64,000 nt of DNA from Caldilineaceae bacterium (GTDB lineage Bacteria; Chloroflexota; Anaerolineae; Caldilineales; Caldilineaceae). Below the pieces are notes generated by a model. The model was not told the DNA's origin, made no database searches, and saw only the letters and a list, made by a program, of their open reading frames with translations. Made by a program: the position numbers and the translations under genes. The stretch spans positions 62,001 to 126,000 of the forward strand of contig JAJDTL010000028.1 in NCBI GenBank assembly GCA_022827195.1. Direction: 5' to 3'. Shown piece after piece: positions 28,692 to 37,624 of the stretch (positions within the stretch are counted from its first letter, which is position 1; the number at the start of each line of letters is the position of its first letter).

Positions 28692-29600
28692 TTACTGGCC
28701 GCTGGCGACGCCGAAAGTCAGCCCGCGCACAAGGAATCTTTGCAGTGTAAAGGCGGCGATCAGGACGGGAAAGATGGCGATCGTGCCGGCGGCGCTGACG
28801 ACGCCCCAGTCGAGCTCGTGCTGCGGGATCTGCCCCTGGATCGCGATCGGGAGCGTCATGGTATCCATCGAGTTCACAAAGAAGAGGGCGATAATGTATT
28901 CGTTCCAGTTGAAGATGAAGAGCAGGATGGCGATGGAGAAGAGGCTGGGGAAGATGAGAGGCAGCAGGATACGGCGCACCGCGCCGAAGCGGGTGTCGCC
29001 GTCCATAAGGGCGGCCTCTTCGACGTCCATGGGCACATCCATGAAGGTGCCGCGCAGCACCCAGACGGCAAAGGCGGTATTGAGTACGGTGTAGAGGATT
29101 ATCAGCGTGTGCTTTTTGTCGATCAATCTGAGATGGCTGGCCAGATCGTAGAGGGGGATGGCTGAGGCGATGGGCGGCAGCAGGGCGACGAGGCCCATTA
29201 GCCCGACGACGATGCCGACGAACTTGAGCGGCAGGCGCATGCGGGTGGCGGCGTAGGCGGCGGGCACGGCGACGAGCAGACAGATGATTGTGGCGATACC
29301 GGCGACGACCAGGCTGTTGAATATATTTTCGAGGATGCGCCGGTCGATGATGGTCACCCAGGCGTCGAAGCGGATGTCGGTCGGGAAGAGGCGCGGCGGG
29401 ATGTGGGCCAGGTCGCGCATCGACTTGACCGAAGTGACCGCGACCCAGTACATGGGCACGAGGGTCCAAAAAGCAGACAGGTAGAGGACGACGACCACGA
29501 CGACTCGGTTCAGGCTGAAGCGCCGCTCCTGGGCGGCCATGGCGACGGCGTGGGTGACGGGCTGACCGGCTGCGGCGTCGGGTGTTGTTGACTGTGCCAT
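28692..29600 (-). CDS. Carbohydrate ABC transporter permease (MalG/UgpE-like)
   Basis: 302 residues, six membrane helices. The EAA loop reads EEAALMDGDTRFGAVRRILLP. Start at the ATG of 29600; the TTG immediately before it (29603) is an alternative. G-type subunits have this length and a short cytoplasmic N-terminus. Pairs with the MalF-like subunit at 29754. Confidence 0.92.
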   Translation of the reverse strand: MAQSTTPDAAAGQPVTHAVAMAAQERRFSLNRVVVVVVLYLSAFWTLVPMYWVAVTSVKSMRDLAHIPPRLFPTDIRFDAWVTIIDRRILENIFNSLVVAGIATIICLLVAVPAAYAATRMRLPLKFVGIVVGLMGLVALLPPIASAIPLYDLASHLRLIDKKHTLIILYTVLNTAFAVWVLRGTFMDVPMDVEEAALMDGDTRFGAVRRILLPLIFPSLFSIAILLFIFNWNEYIIALFFVNSMDTMTLPIAIQGQIPQHELDWGVVSAAGTIAIFPVLIAAFTLQRFLVRGLTFGVASGQ

Positions 29601-29753
29601 CAAACGTTTTTCCTTAAGAGAGCGAGCGTTTTGGTTCTCAAGACCTCTCAGATCTATCCACGAAGTCGCACGAATTTACACGAAGAAAACTTCTGTTTGA
29701 TATTCCTAACGGTGTGCGACCAACCGGCCCAGGCTGTGGAACGGGCGGCCGCG

Positions 29754-30707
29754 TTAACGGCTTCGGCGTTCGACCCACAGGTATTTGACGAATAGTGTGC
29801 CGGCGATATAGGTCATCAGCAGCATGACCAGGACTGCGGCAGACGCGTAGTGCGGCCGCAAGCGCTGGAAGAACATGCCGTAGATGAACCAGGAAAGGTT
29901 CCAGGTGGCCCTACCGGGCCCGCCCTGGGTGGTGGCGGCGATCGTGCCGATGGTGCGCGTTGACCAGACGAATACGAGAATGGTGGAGATGGCGAACATC
30001 GGCCTGATATAGGGGAGGGTCATGTCCCAGAAGGCGCGCCAGCGGGTTGCGCCGTCGACGGCAGCGGCCTCGTAGATATCGCGGGGGACCTGGTTGAGGC
30101 CGGCGTAGAGCAGAAGGAAGGCGAGCGGGCTGATGCGCCAGATTTCGACGATGCAGAGAGCGATAAAGGCAGTGTCACCCTTTTGCAGCCAGACGATCGG
30201 TTCGAGACCAACGGCGGTAAGCGGGAGGTTGACCAGCCCGAGGGTAGGGTGGTAGAGGATCTTCCACATCATGCCGGCGACGATCTCGGAGACCATGAGC
30301 GGGACGATGAGGATCGAGATCCAGATCGCCTTGTTTTTGGCGAAATCGCTGTGGACGACCATAGCGAGGCCGAGGCCGACGAGGAGGCAGAGCGGGACGA
30401 CGACAATGCCCATCTTGAGGCTGAAGATGAGAGCGCCGCGGAAGATGGTGTCGGTGGTGAGCCTGGTGAGGTTGCCCAGGCCGAGGAACTCGCCCTTTTC
30501 GCTGGTCAGAATCAGCCAGAAGGTGTAGACGATGGGATAGAACTGGACGACGATGAGGGCGAGGAGACTGGGAACGATGAGCCAGACGCCGACGCGGTTG
30601 TCGCGGTAGCGGAACAGCTCTTTCCACATACTCTGGGGCGCAGGCGGCGCGGGCACGCTCGGCACGGCCGGGGCGGGCGCGGCGCCGATGTTGGGCTGAA
30701 CGCTCAA
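29754..30707 (-). CDS. Carbohydrate ABC transporter permease (MalF/UgpA-like)
   Basis: 317 residues. A proline/alanine-rich cytoplasmic leader (about residues 8-25) is followed by six helices. The EAA loop reads YEAAAVDGATRWRAFWDMTLP. The start is TTG at 30707 backed by GAGGAGG seven bases upstream. It follows the binding-protein gene across a spacer holding a strong hairpin. Confidence 0.92.
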   Translation of the reverse strand: MSVQPNIGAAPAPAVPSVPAPPAPQSMWKELFRYRDNRVGVWLIVPSLLALIVVQFYPIVYTFWLILTSEKGEFLGLGNLTRLTTDTIFRGALIFSLKMGIVVVPLCLLVGLGLAMVVHSDFAKNKAIWISILIVPLMVSEIVAGMMWKILYHPTLGLVNLPLTAVGLEPIVWLQKGDTAFIALCIVEIWRISPLAFLLLYAGLNQVPRDIYEAAAVDGATRWRAFWDMTLPYIRPMFAISTILVFVWSTRTIGTIAATTQGGPGRATWNLSWFIYGMFFQRLRPHYASAAVLVMLLMTYIAGTLFVKYLWVERRSR

Positions 30708-30730
30708 AGCGAGCCTCCTCGGACAAGAAC

Positions 30731-30762
30731 GTGGAGCGAGGATCCAGGATCGCTCGCTCCAC
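30731..30762. repeat. Strong hairpin between the carbohydrate binding-protein and permease genes
   Basis: GTGGAGCGAG (30731-30740) and CTCGCTCCAC (30753-30762) are perfect 10-base arms, and inside them GATCC/GGATC pair again. The result is a nearly continuous stem 18 bases after the binding-protein stop. No U-tract. Such structures often raise binding-protein mRNA over permease mRNA. Confidence 0.6.
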
Positions 30763-30780
30763 GCTCCTCTACTTACACTG

Positions 30781-32124
30781 CTAGTTGGTCACACCTTCCA
30801 TCTCGGCACGGATTTCAGCGCCGGCCTGCTCGCAGGCTTCCTGGCCGGTGATGTCTCCGGCGCCGATGGCGCTGAAGGCCGGTCCAAGGATAGCAAGGCT
30901 GATGCCGGTGGCCTGGGTGCTGCGCGGCCGCCACTTGGGCGGAACGAGCAGGGCTTCGTACTGGGCCGGGAACCAGGGTTTTTCGAGGATCAGCTCGGGG
31001 TCGTTAAAGACCGAATTGCGGAAGGGGATGCCGCCGGCGTGGGCGTAGGCCAACGCGTGCTGCTGGTTGTAGTGCATCCACTCCATGTAGGTCCAGGCTG
31101 CGTCCTTATTCTCGGAGTGGGCGTTCATGACCAGGCCCCAGTGTCCCATCATCGAGACGTGGTCTGCGCCCTCTTGGGCGGCGGGCAGTGGCATATACAG
31201 CATCTTGCCGGCCACGTCGGAGTCGGTCTCGTCCTCGAAGGCGGCGTAGGCGTCGCCGGGCCAGCCGATGCCCATCATGGCGCGGCCGGAGACGACTTCG
31301 GCGACCATTTCGGTGGTACCGTAGGTGTTGCCGCCGGGCGGCAGGTACTTGCTCAGCTGCTCATAGAGCGTCATGGCATCGCAGCCGGCCTCGTCGTCGA
31401 GAATAACGTTGAACTCGTCGTCAAAGATGCCGCCGCCCATCGACCAGAGGAGGGCGAGGGCGTCGCTGCCGGCTGCGCCGCGCACGTTGTAGCCGTAGAA
31501 GGGCGGGTCACAGTCGGGGCAGTGGACGGCGTCGGCGATGGCGAGGACGTCATCCCAGGTAACGGGGGCGTCCAGTCCTTGCTCGTCGAGGATATCCTGG
31601 CGGACGTAGAACATGATCACGTTGCCCTGGACCGGCAGCGCGTGCAGGTCGGGCCGTTCGCCAGTCTGGAAGTCGACGGGGATGGGGCCATAGGGGGGAG
31701 GCCAGGAGAAGACGTCGTAGGAGACCTGGGGTACGTCGTCGTCGCGGGTTGCGCCGTACTCTGCCGTCAGGTTGACGGAGAGGCCGCCGTCGACGATGTT
31801 GGGCATCCAGGGGTCGTCGGCGAAGATGACGTCAAATTCGCCGGAGCTTGTGCGCGCGAGCGAGATCACCTTCTCGAAGAAGTTGGTCCACGGGAAGGGG
31901 GTGACCTCGACTTTGATGCCCGGGTTTTCTTCTTCGAAGGCCGGGATCAGGGCGACGAGGCCGTCGGCGAGCGGTCCCTGCGCGGTGATGATGTTGATGG
32001 TGACTTCCTCGTCCATCTCTCCTGCCATCTCGCCGGATTCGGCCGGCGCTGCAGGCGGCGCGCAGGCCGACAAGATGACTGCCATCACCATAATAAAGAT
32101 GGCAAACGGATAAATCTTCTTCAT
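30781..32124 (-). CDS. Family-1 carbohydrate-binding lipoprotein of ABC transporter
   Basis: 447 residues from the ATG at 32124, with AAGGAGGAAA about ten bases upstream. Signal peptide with lipobox VILSAC, then an acidic linker. The body is the SBP_bac_1 fold (IPAFEEENPGIKVEVTPFPW; MLYMPLPAAQEGADHVSMMGHWG). Binds the sugar carried by the three transporter subunits downstream. First gene of the carbohydrate operon. Confidence 0.93.
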   Translation of the reverse strand: MKKIYPFAIFIMVMAVILSACAPPAAPAESGEMAGEMDEEVTINIITAQGPLADGLVALIPAFEEENPGIKVEVTPFPWTNFFEKVISLARTSSGEFDVIFADDPWMPNIVDGGLSVNLTAEYGATRDDDVPQVSYDVFSWPPPYGPIPVDFQTGERPDLHALPVQGNVIMFYVRQDILDEQGLDAPVTWDDVLAIADAVHCPDCDPPFYGYNVRGAAGSDALALLWSMGGGIFDDEFNVILDDEAGCDAMTLYEQLSKYLPPGGNTYGTTEMVAEVVSGRAMMGIGWPGDAYAAFEDETDSDVAGKMLYMPLPAAQEGADHVSMMGHWGLVMNAHSENKDAAWTYMEWMHYNQQHALAYAHAGGIPFRNSVFNDPELILEKPWFPAQYEALLVPPKWRPRSTQATGISLAILGPAFSAIGAGDITGQEACEQAGAEIRAEMEGVTN

Positions 32125-32153
32125 GGTTCGATTTCCTCCTTGGATGGAAAGGT

Positions 32154-32169
32154 GTGTTGCATGCTGCAC
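32154..32169. promoter_or_regulatory. Candidate operator upstream of the carbohydrate operon
   Basis: GTGTTGCATGCTGCAC is a 16-base palindrome with two mismatched pairs, 30-45 bases before the binding-protein start. Its size and position resemble LacI-family operators, but no regulator gene is adjacent. Confidence 0.3.
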
Positions 32170-32344
32170 GAAAACTCAGAAGGTCAGAAGCGTAGAAGTG
32201 TCCTCACGATAAACTGATTGAGGTGCGCTATTCGGTTGGTGCGTTTCGGCTGCCCGCCATTTTGGGGGAATTCGGGCGGGTTGTCAACTTTGTGCCCTTG
32301 ACGTTGTTAGCAGGTCTCCGCAGGGAATAGCGGGCGCGTGCCCG

Positions 32345-32677
32345 TCAAGGCCGAGGCGGAGAGCCGTTTTCGTCTTGCGGGCTGAAGGATTCAGACGGGG
32401 AACGCCGCAGCAGCTGCATGAAAGTCGCGCGGACGCGCTCAACTTTACTCTGCCCCTCGATCACGGCGGAGGTGACCTGGGCGGCGGCCTCTTCTGTCCT
32501 GGCGCGCGCCTGGCCGCTGGCGTCCTGCAGGCGTTGCAGGCCGTCGGAGGTCCTGCCGAGTATCCAGTTCATGGTGCGCACGGCGAGGAAGGCGACGGCC
32601 AGGGGGACCAGGCAGAGGAGGACCAGGTGGATCGCGATCCAGACGACGGAAAGGTTGCGCCAGAATTCGAGCGTCAT
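32345..32677 (-). CDS. Small membrane protein with helical cytoplasmic tail
   Basis: 110 residues. One hydrophobic segment near the N-terminus (VWIAIHLVLLCLVPLAVAFLA, about residues 11-32), then a charged, probably coiled-coil stretch (DASGQARARTEEAAAQVTS) and a proline/serine-rich tail. I do not recognise a named family. It lies 220 bases upstream of the carbohydrate importer on the same strand, so it is probably a separate unit. Confidence 0.65.
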   Translation of the reverse strand: MTLEFWRNLSVVWIAIHLVLLCLVPLAVAFLAVRTMNWILGRTSDGLQRLQDASGQARARTEEAAAQVTSAVIEGQSKVERVRATFMQLLRRSPSESFSPQDENGSPPRP

Positions 32678-32827
32678 GTTCTGCGGGCAGACGACTTCAG
32701 GTGAGCGGCTGACAGGGTACGAATTGTAGCAGAGCAGGCCGTCTGCGTCCAGCTTCCAGCGCCCGGCAGTTGGGAGGAAATGTTAGCGATGGCGCGGTCT
32801 TTCTGCTACACTGCGGACGGCGGGCGC

Positions 32828-32890
32828 CAGTGGTCAGTGGTCGGTGGTCAGTGGCCGGTGGTCGGTGGTCAGTGGCCACTTGGCAGTGGT
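32828..32890. repeat. Heptanucleotide tandem repeat (CRGTGGY)n
   Basis: Seven consecutive 7-base units match CRGTGGY (32828-32876), then one diverged unit and one more matching unit. It lies 74 bases upstream of the fused aldolase-dehydrogenase gene, between divergent transcripts. Slippage-prone; no coding frame. Confidence 0.8.
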
Positions 32891-32963
32891 CAGGAATTGC
32901 AGAGGGGGCCGGTCATCTGTTGTTGGACATTAGTTTTTTGATTGGATTACTCGGAGTAACGCC

Positions 32964-35153
32964 ATGACTGCAGGCAACGATTATCGACACGTGACCTATC
33001 TGTGGAACGACGAAACCGCGGCGGGTCTCGACCCGGTGGGCCGGCTCGTGTACCGGTCGAATCTTCTCGGGCAGGACCAGCGCATCACGAACACGGGCGG
33101 CGGCAACACGTCGTCGAAGTATTCGGAGACCGATCCGCTGACGGGCGAAGCGGTAGAAGTCCTGTGGGTCAAGGGGTCGGGCGGCGATCTGCGGACATCG
33201 AAGCGGGAAAACTTTTCCTCGCTGTACATGGAGAAGGTCCGGCAGCTGCGTGCGATATACGACGCGGCGGAGGAGAAGGGGGTGAAGACGCCGATCGAGG
33301 ACGAGATGGTGGGCAAGTATCTCCACTGCGTCTACGATCTGAACCCGCGCGCCTCTTCTATCGACACGCCGCTGCATGCCTTTATCCCGGCGCCGATCGT
33401 GGACCACACGCACCCGAACGCGGTGATCGCGATCGCGGCGGCGGCGGACGGCGAGGCGCTGACGGCGGAGATTTTCGGCGACGAGCTGGGCTGGGTCGGG
33501 TGGCAGCGGCCGGGCTTCGACCTGGGGCTGGTGATGGGGGAGATGGCCGCGGCCAACGCGGATATGACCGGCATCATGATGGGCGGGCACGGTCTGATCA
33601 ACTGGGCCGGGAATGACAAGGCATGCTACGAGTTGAGCCTGGAGATTATCGAGAAAGCGGCGCGTTACATCGAGAGCCGCGACAAGGGCGAGGAGACCTT
33701 CGGCGGCCAGAGGCACGCGGCGCTGGGCGACGAGGCGCGGGAAGCCGTACTGGTAGAGCTCTTGCCGGCGCTGCGCGGGTTGATCAGTCAGCAGAGCAGG
33801 TTCATCGGCACGGTGCAGGCGGACGAGTCGATCCTGCGGTTTGTCAACAGCCATGACGCGGCGCGCCTGGCCGAGCTGGGCACATCCTGCCCCGACCACT
33901 TTCTGCGCACCAAGATCAAGCCGCTCTACGTCGACTGGGATCCGCAGGGGGAGGACGTCGGCGCGCTGCTGGCGAAGCTGGAAGGCGGCCTGACCAGGTA
34001 CCGGCAGGACTACGCCGACTACTACGATGCGCACAAGCACGCCGATTCCCCGGCGATGCGCGACCCGAACCCGACGGTGATCCTGATTCCCGGCATCGGC
34101 ATGATCGCGTGGGGCAAGAACAAGAGCGAGAGCCGGGTGACAGCCGAGTTCTACAACTGCGCGGTCGAGGTGATGCGGGGCGCGGAGACGGTCAGCCGCT
34201 ACGTGGCGCTGCCGAAGCAGGAGGCGTTCGATATCGAGTACTGGCTGCTGGAGGAGGCGAAGCTGCGGAGGATGCCGCCGGAGCAGGAGCTGGCGCGCAA
34301 TGTGGTCGTCGTGATCGGCGCGGGCAGCGGCATCGGCAGGGCGGTCGCGCACCGTGTGGCAGAAGAGGGCGCGCACGTGGTGTGCGCCGACCTGAACGCG
34401 GAGGCGGCGCAGGCGACGGCAGACGAACTGACGGCGATCTACGGCGTGGGCATCGGCGTGGCGGGCACGGGCATCTCTTCGTGCGGGCCGGCGCTCGGGC
34501 TGGGTGTGGATGCGTGCGACCGTGCGAGCGTGGAGGCGCTCTTTCGCCAGACACTGCTGGCCTACGGCGGCATCGACAACCTGGTGATCACGGCCGGCTT
34601 CTACTACGCGCCGGACGCAGGCGGCCAGATCCCCGACGAGATGTGGGACACGACGTTCGACGTCAACGTCAAGGGCGCATACATCGTCGCGGACGAGGCG
34701 CGCAAGATCTGGCAGGCGCAGGGGCTGCCGGGCTCGCTGGTGATTGCGACAAGCGTCAACGGCGCGGTGGCTAAGAAGGGTTCGCTGGCTTACGACACGA
34801 GCAAGGCGGCGGCCAACCACCTGGTGCGCGAGCTTGCGATTGAGCTGGCGCCGGACGTGCGGGTGAACGGGCTGGCGCCGGCGACGGTCGTGACCGGCAG
34901 CGCGATGTTCCCGCGCGAGCGGGTGATTTCGGGCCTGCAGAAATACGAATTGCCCTTTGACGAGTCGGAGGAGACCGGCGCGCTGCGGGACCGCCTAGCC
35001 GAGTTCTACGCACAGCGCACGCTCACCAAGCAGGCGATACTGCCTGAGGACCAGGCCGAGGCGGCCTATCTGCTGTTGAGCGGCGCCCTGGCCAAGACGA
35101 CCGGCCAGATTCTGAACGTGGACGGCGGCCTGGTGGAGGCCTTCCTGCGCTAG
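32964..35153 (+). CDS. Bifunctional class II aldolase / short-chain dehydrogenase (rhamnulose-1-phosphate aldolase-type fusion)
   Basis: 729 residues. Residues 1 to about 440 are a class II aldolase/adducin-like domain: NTGGGNTSSKY, WVKGSGGDL, the zinc histidines in DHTHPNAV and a third in MMGGHGLI. From about 445 an SDR domain follows: VVVIGAGSGIGRAV, NLVITAGFYYAP and the YDTSK catalytic tetrad residues. Such fusions cleave rhamnulose-1-phosphate and oxidise the lactaldehyde product. ATG with CGGAG eight bases upstream. No other rhamnose genes are in the window. Confidence 0.92.
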   Translation: MTAGNDYRHVTYLWNDETAAGLDPVGRLVYRSNLLGQDQRITNTGGGNTSSKYSETDPLTGEAVEVLWVKGSGGDLRTSKRENFSSLYMEKVRQLRAIYDAAEEKGVKTPIEDEMVGKYLHCVYDLNPRASSIDTPLHAFIPAPIVDHTHPNAVIAIAAAADGEALTAEIFGDELGWVGWQRPGFDLGLVMGEMAAANADMTGIMMGGHGLINWAGNDKACYELSLEIIEKAARYIESRDKGEETFGGQRHAALGDEAREAVLVELLPALRGLISQQSRFIGTVQADESILRFVNSHDAARLAELGTSCPDHFLRTKIKPLYVDWDPQGEDVGALLAKLEGGLTRYRQDYADYYDAHKHADSPAMRDPNPTVILIPGIGMIAWGKNKSESRVTAEFYNCAVEVMRGAETVSRYVALPKQEAFDIEYWLLEEAKLRRMPPEQELARNVVVVIGAGSGIGRAVAHRVAEEGAHVVCADLNAEAAQATADELTAIYGVGIGVAGTGISSCGPALGLGVDACDRASVEALFRQTLLAYGGIDNLVITAGFYYAPDAGGQIPDEMWDTTFDVNVKGAYIVADEARKIWQAQGLPGSLVIATSVNGAVAKKGSLAYDTSKAAANHLVRELAIELAPDVRVNGLAPATVVTGSAMFPRERVISGLQKYELPFDESEETGALRDRLAEFYAQRTLTKQAILPEDQAEAAYLLLSGALAKTTGQILNVDGGLVEAFLR

Positions 35154-35232
35154 CGTTCCGGGACCGGGGCGGGAGAGCCCAACGCAGCCGCGAGCGGCAG
35201 CAGCAGGACATTGTGAAAGTGGAGAAGAGGCG

Positions 35233-36534
35233 ATGCCCGAGAGAGGATTTCCAAGCCCCGCCGCGTTGCGTAGCGGCGAAGTGGACCTGATTGCGCACGT
35301 CGAGGCGATTTGCGACCGTATCGACGCCGAAGACCCGCTGGTCGAGGCGCTCTTGCCGGAGCCGGCGCGGCGGCAGCGGTTGACGGACGAGGCGGAAGGC
35401 CTGCTAGAGCGTTTCCCCGACCCGGCGCGGCGGCCCTCGCTTTTCGGGTTGCTTGTGGGCGTCAAAGACTTTTTCCGTGTGGACGGATTCCCTACGAGGG
35501 CGGGTTCGAAGCTGCCGGCATCGCTGTTCGACGGCCCGGAGTCGGCGGTGGTCACGCTCCTCAGACGGAGCGGCGCGCTGATAGCGGGAAAGGCGGTCAC
35601 AACCGAGTTTGCCTACTTCCAGCCGGGGCCGACGCGCAACCCTCACAATTTGGAACATACGCCAGGCGGTTCCAGCAGCGGCTCGGCAGCGGGCGTGGCT
35701 GCCGGTTTCTATCCCCTGGCGCTGGGTACGCAGACGATCGGCTCGGTGATCCGGCCGGCGGCCTTTTGCGGGATCATCGGCTTCAAGCCCAGCTACGACC
35801 GTATTCCAACGGCTGACATGCTCTTTTTCTCGCCATCGGTGGACCACGTGGGGCTGTTCACCCAGGATGTAGCGACGATGCGGCTGGCCTGCTCGGCGCT
35901 GTGCGACAGTTGGGAGAGCGGCGCGGGCGCGGCGGCTGGCAGCGCGCCGGTCCTGGCGGTACCGGACGGGCCCTATCTGGACGAGGCTGAGGAGGCCGGC
36001 CGGCGGCATTTCGAGGAGACGCTGGAGAGGCTTGCAGGGGAGGGATTCGGGATTGTACGGGTCCCGTTCTTCCCAGACTATGCTGAGCTGAACCGGCGTC
36101 ACCGGCGCCTGAATGCGATCGAAGTGGCGCAGATTCACAGGAATTGGTACAGGGAGCATTCGGAGCTGTACAGCGTGCACATGCACGAGATCATGCGCAC
36201 GGGGGCGACGGTCACTGCCACGGAACGGGACGAGATTCGGGCGGACCAGCTGCGTCTGCGCCATGCGATGGAGGAGGCGCTGCTCTCGGCGGGCGCGGAT
36301 CTGTGGATTGCGCCGGCGGCGACGGGCCCCGCGCCGCACGGGATCCACGCTACCGGCAACCCGATCATGAACCTGCCGTGGACGAATGCGGGGGTGCCGG
36401 CGCTTTCGATCCCGGCGGGTGTGGCTGAGAACGGCCTGCCGCTGGGGGTGCAGTTCTGCGCGCCGTTCGGGACGGACGAGCGTCTGCTGGCGTGGGGGGA
36501 GGCGATCGAGGCGAAGGTGCGGGGGGTAGCGTGA
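35233..36534 (+). CDS. Amidase-signature family amidase
   Basis: 433 residues. The Ser-cisSer-Lys triad is visible: lysine in LVGVKDFFRVDG, and the serines in TPGGSSSGSAAGVAAG and TQTIGSVIRPAAF. Hydrolyses an amide of unknown identity; no signal peptide, so cytoplasmic. GAAGAGGCG precedes the ATG. The stop shares a base with the ATG of the kelch lipoprotein gene, so the pair is coupled. Confidence 0.93.
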   Translation: MPERGFPSPAALRSGEVDLIAHVEAICDRIDAEDPLVEALLPEPARRQRLTDEAEGLLERFPDPARRPSLFGLLVGVKDFFRVDGFPTRAGSKLPASLFDGPESAVVTLLRRSGALIAGKAVTTEFAYFQPGPTRNPHNLEHTPGGSSSGSAAGVAAGFYPLALGTQTIGSVIRPAAFCGIIGFKPSYDRIPTADMLFFSPSVDHVGLFTQDVATMRLACSALCDSWESGAGAAAGSAPVLAVPDGPYLDEAEEAGRRHFEETLERLAGEGFGIVRVPFFPDYAELNRRHRRLNAIEVAQIHRNWYREHSELYSVHMHEIMRTGATVTATERDEIRADQLRLRHAMEEALLSAGADLWIAPAATGPAPHGIHATGNPIMNLPWTNAGVPALSIPAGVAENGLPLGVQFCAPFGTDERLLAWGEAIEAKVRGVA

Positions 36535-37532
36535 TGGGCCGCGGTGGAATTGCTTCTGCGCTTCTGCTGCCGATTGCGGCGTTGCTGTTGCTGGCCGGTT
36601 GTGAGGCCGGTCAGTTCTCGACCGCGCCGCAGGTGGGAGAGGAAGCAGAACCTTTGGCGCCGGCGACGATCGCAGTTGCCGAGGGATGGCAGGCCGGCGC
36701 GGCGATGCCAACGGCCCGCTCTGAGATGCGGGTGGCCGTCGTGGACGGGATCTTCTACGTACCGGGCGGTTTTGGAGGGCTAACCAGTTTCGAGGCATAC
36801 GACCCGGCCGATGACAGATGGACGACGCTGGCGCCGATGCCGGAACCGGCCCATCACATGATGGCGACCGGTCACGGCGGCAAGCTGTTCGTCTTCGGCG
36901 GGGCGCGCAGCATGGCGTGGCAGGCCGTGGCGACGGTCTTTGTTTACAATCCGGTGACAGAGGAATGGACGGCGGCGGGTCCGATGCCGGAACGGCGGAT
37001 GGGCGGTGAAGCTGTGTCGCTGGGCAGTTTCATCTATCTTGTCGGCGGGACGGGCGGTACGACGGCGATGCTGCGCTACGGGCCGGAGACGGGGGGCTGG
37101 AACCTTCTTCCGGGTCCGTCGCAGCCGCGCGAGCACGTGGCGGCTGTTGCGTACGAAGGGGAGATATGGGTCATCGGCGGGCGTTGGGGCGGGACGGGTG
37201 CGCTGGCGACTGTGGAGATCTTCGATCCGGCCAGCGGGACGTGGAGGGAAGGTCCTGAGTTGAAGGAGGCGCGCAGCGGGTTCGGCGCGGCGGTGGTCGG
37301 CGATCGCATAGTAGTCGCCGGAGGTGAGATCCTTGGGCAGCGGCCGTGGACTGCGCTGGCGAGCGCGGAGATGTACGGGCCGGAGACGGGCGCGTGGAGT
37401 CTCCTGCCGGAGTTACCGGCGGGGATTCACGGTATGCCGGTTGTGGGTTTTGATGGGGCGGTCTATGTGCTGGGTGGGTCGGATCGGGCTGGGGGGATTG
37501 ATAACCGGGGGCGGGTGTTGAAGTATGAGTGA
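36534..37532 (+). CDS. Kelch-repeat lipoprotein
   Basis: 332 residues. Signal peptide with lipobox LLLLAGC, so anchored outside the membrane. The mature part has about six kelch blades (for example GIFYVPGGFGG, GKLFVFGGARS, FIYLVGGTGG, EIWVIGGRWGG, RIVVAGGE, AVYVLGGSDR), forming a beta-propeller. The ATG overlaps the amidase stop by one base; a GTG three bases earlier is also possible. Ligand unknown. Confidence 0.88.
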   Translation: MGRGGIASALLLPIAALLLLAGCEAGQFSTAPQVGEEAEPLAPATIAVAEGWQAGAAMPTARSEMRVAVVDGIFYVPGGFGGLTSFEAYDPADDRWTTLAPMPEPAHHMMATGHGGKLFVFGGARSMAWQAVATVFVYNPVTEEWTAAGPMPERRMGGEAVSLGSFIYLVGGTGGTTAMLRYGPETGGWNLLPGPSQPREHVAAVAYEGEIWVIGGRWGGTGALATVEIFDPASGTWREGPELKEARSGFGAAVVGDRIVVAGGEILGQRPWTALASAEMYGPETGAWSLLPELPAGIHGMPVVGFDGAVYVLGGSDRAGGIDNRGRVLKYE

Positions 37533-37624
37533 GTGACGAGGTAAGAAGCTGTCTTTTCTGGTATCCGTTAAAGGGCTGGCGAGCAGCGGTTTAGGTCGGT
37601 GTTGGGGCGCAGGACGAGTTGCTG

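Noticed and set aside
32913..34820. 635-codon minus-strand open frame
   Set aside because: It is the shadow of the fused aldolase-dehydrogenase, whose zinc histidines and SDR motifs are intact on the plus strand.
35404..36798. 464-codon minus-strand frame opposite the amidase
   Set aside because: The amidase triad on the plus strand is intact; the antisense product is arginine- and proline-rich without any domain.
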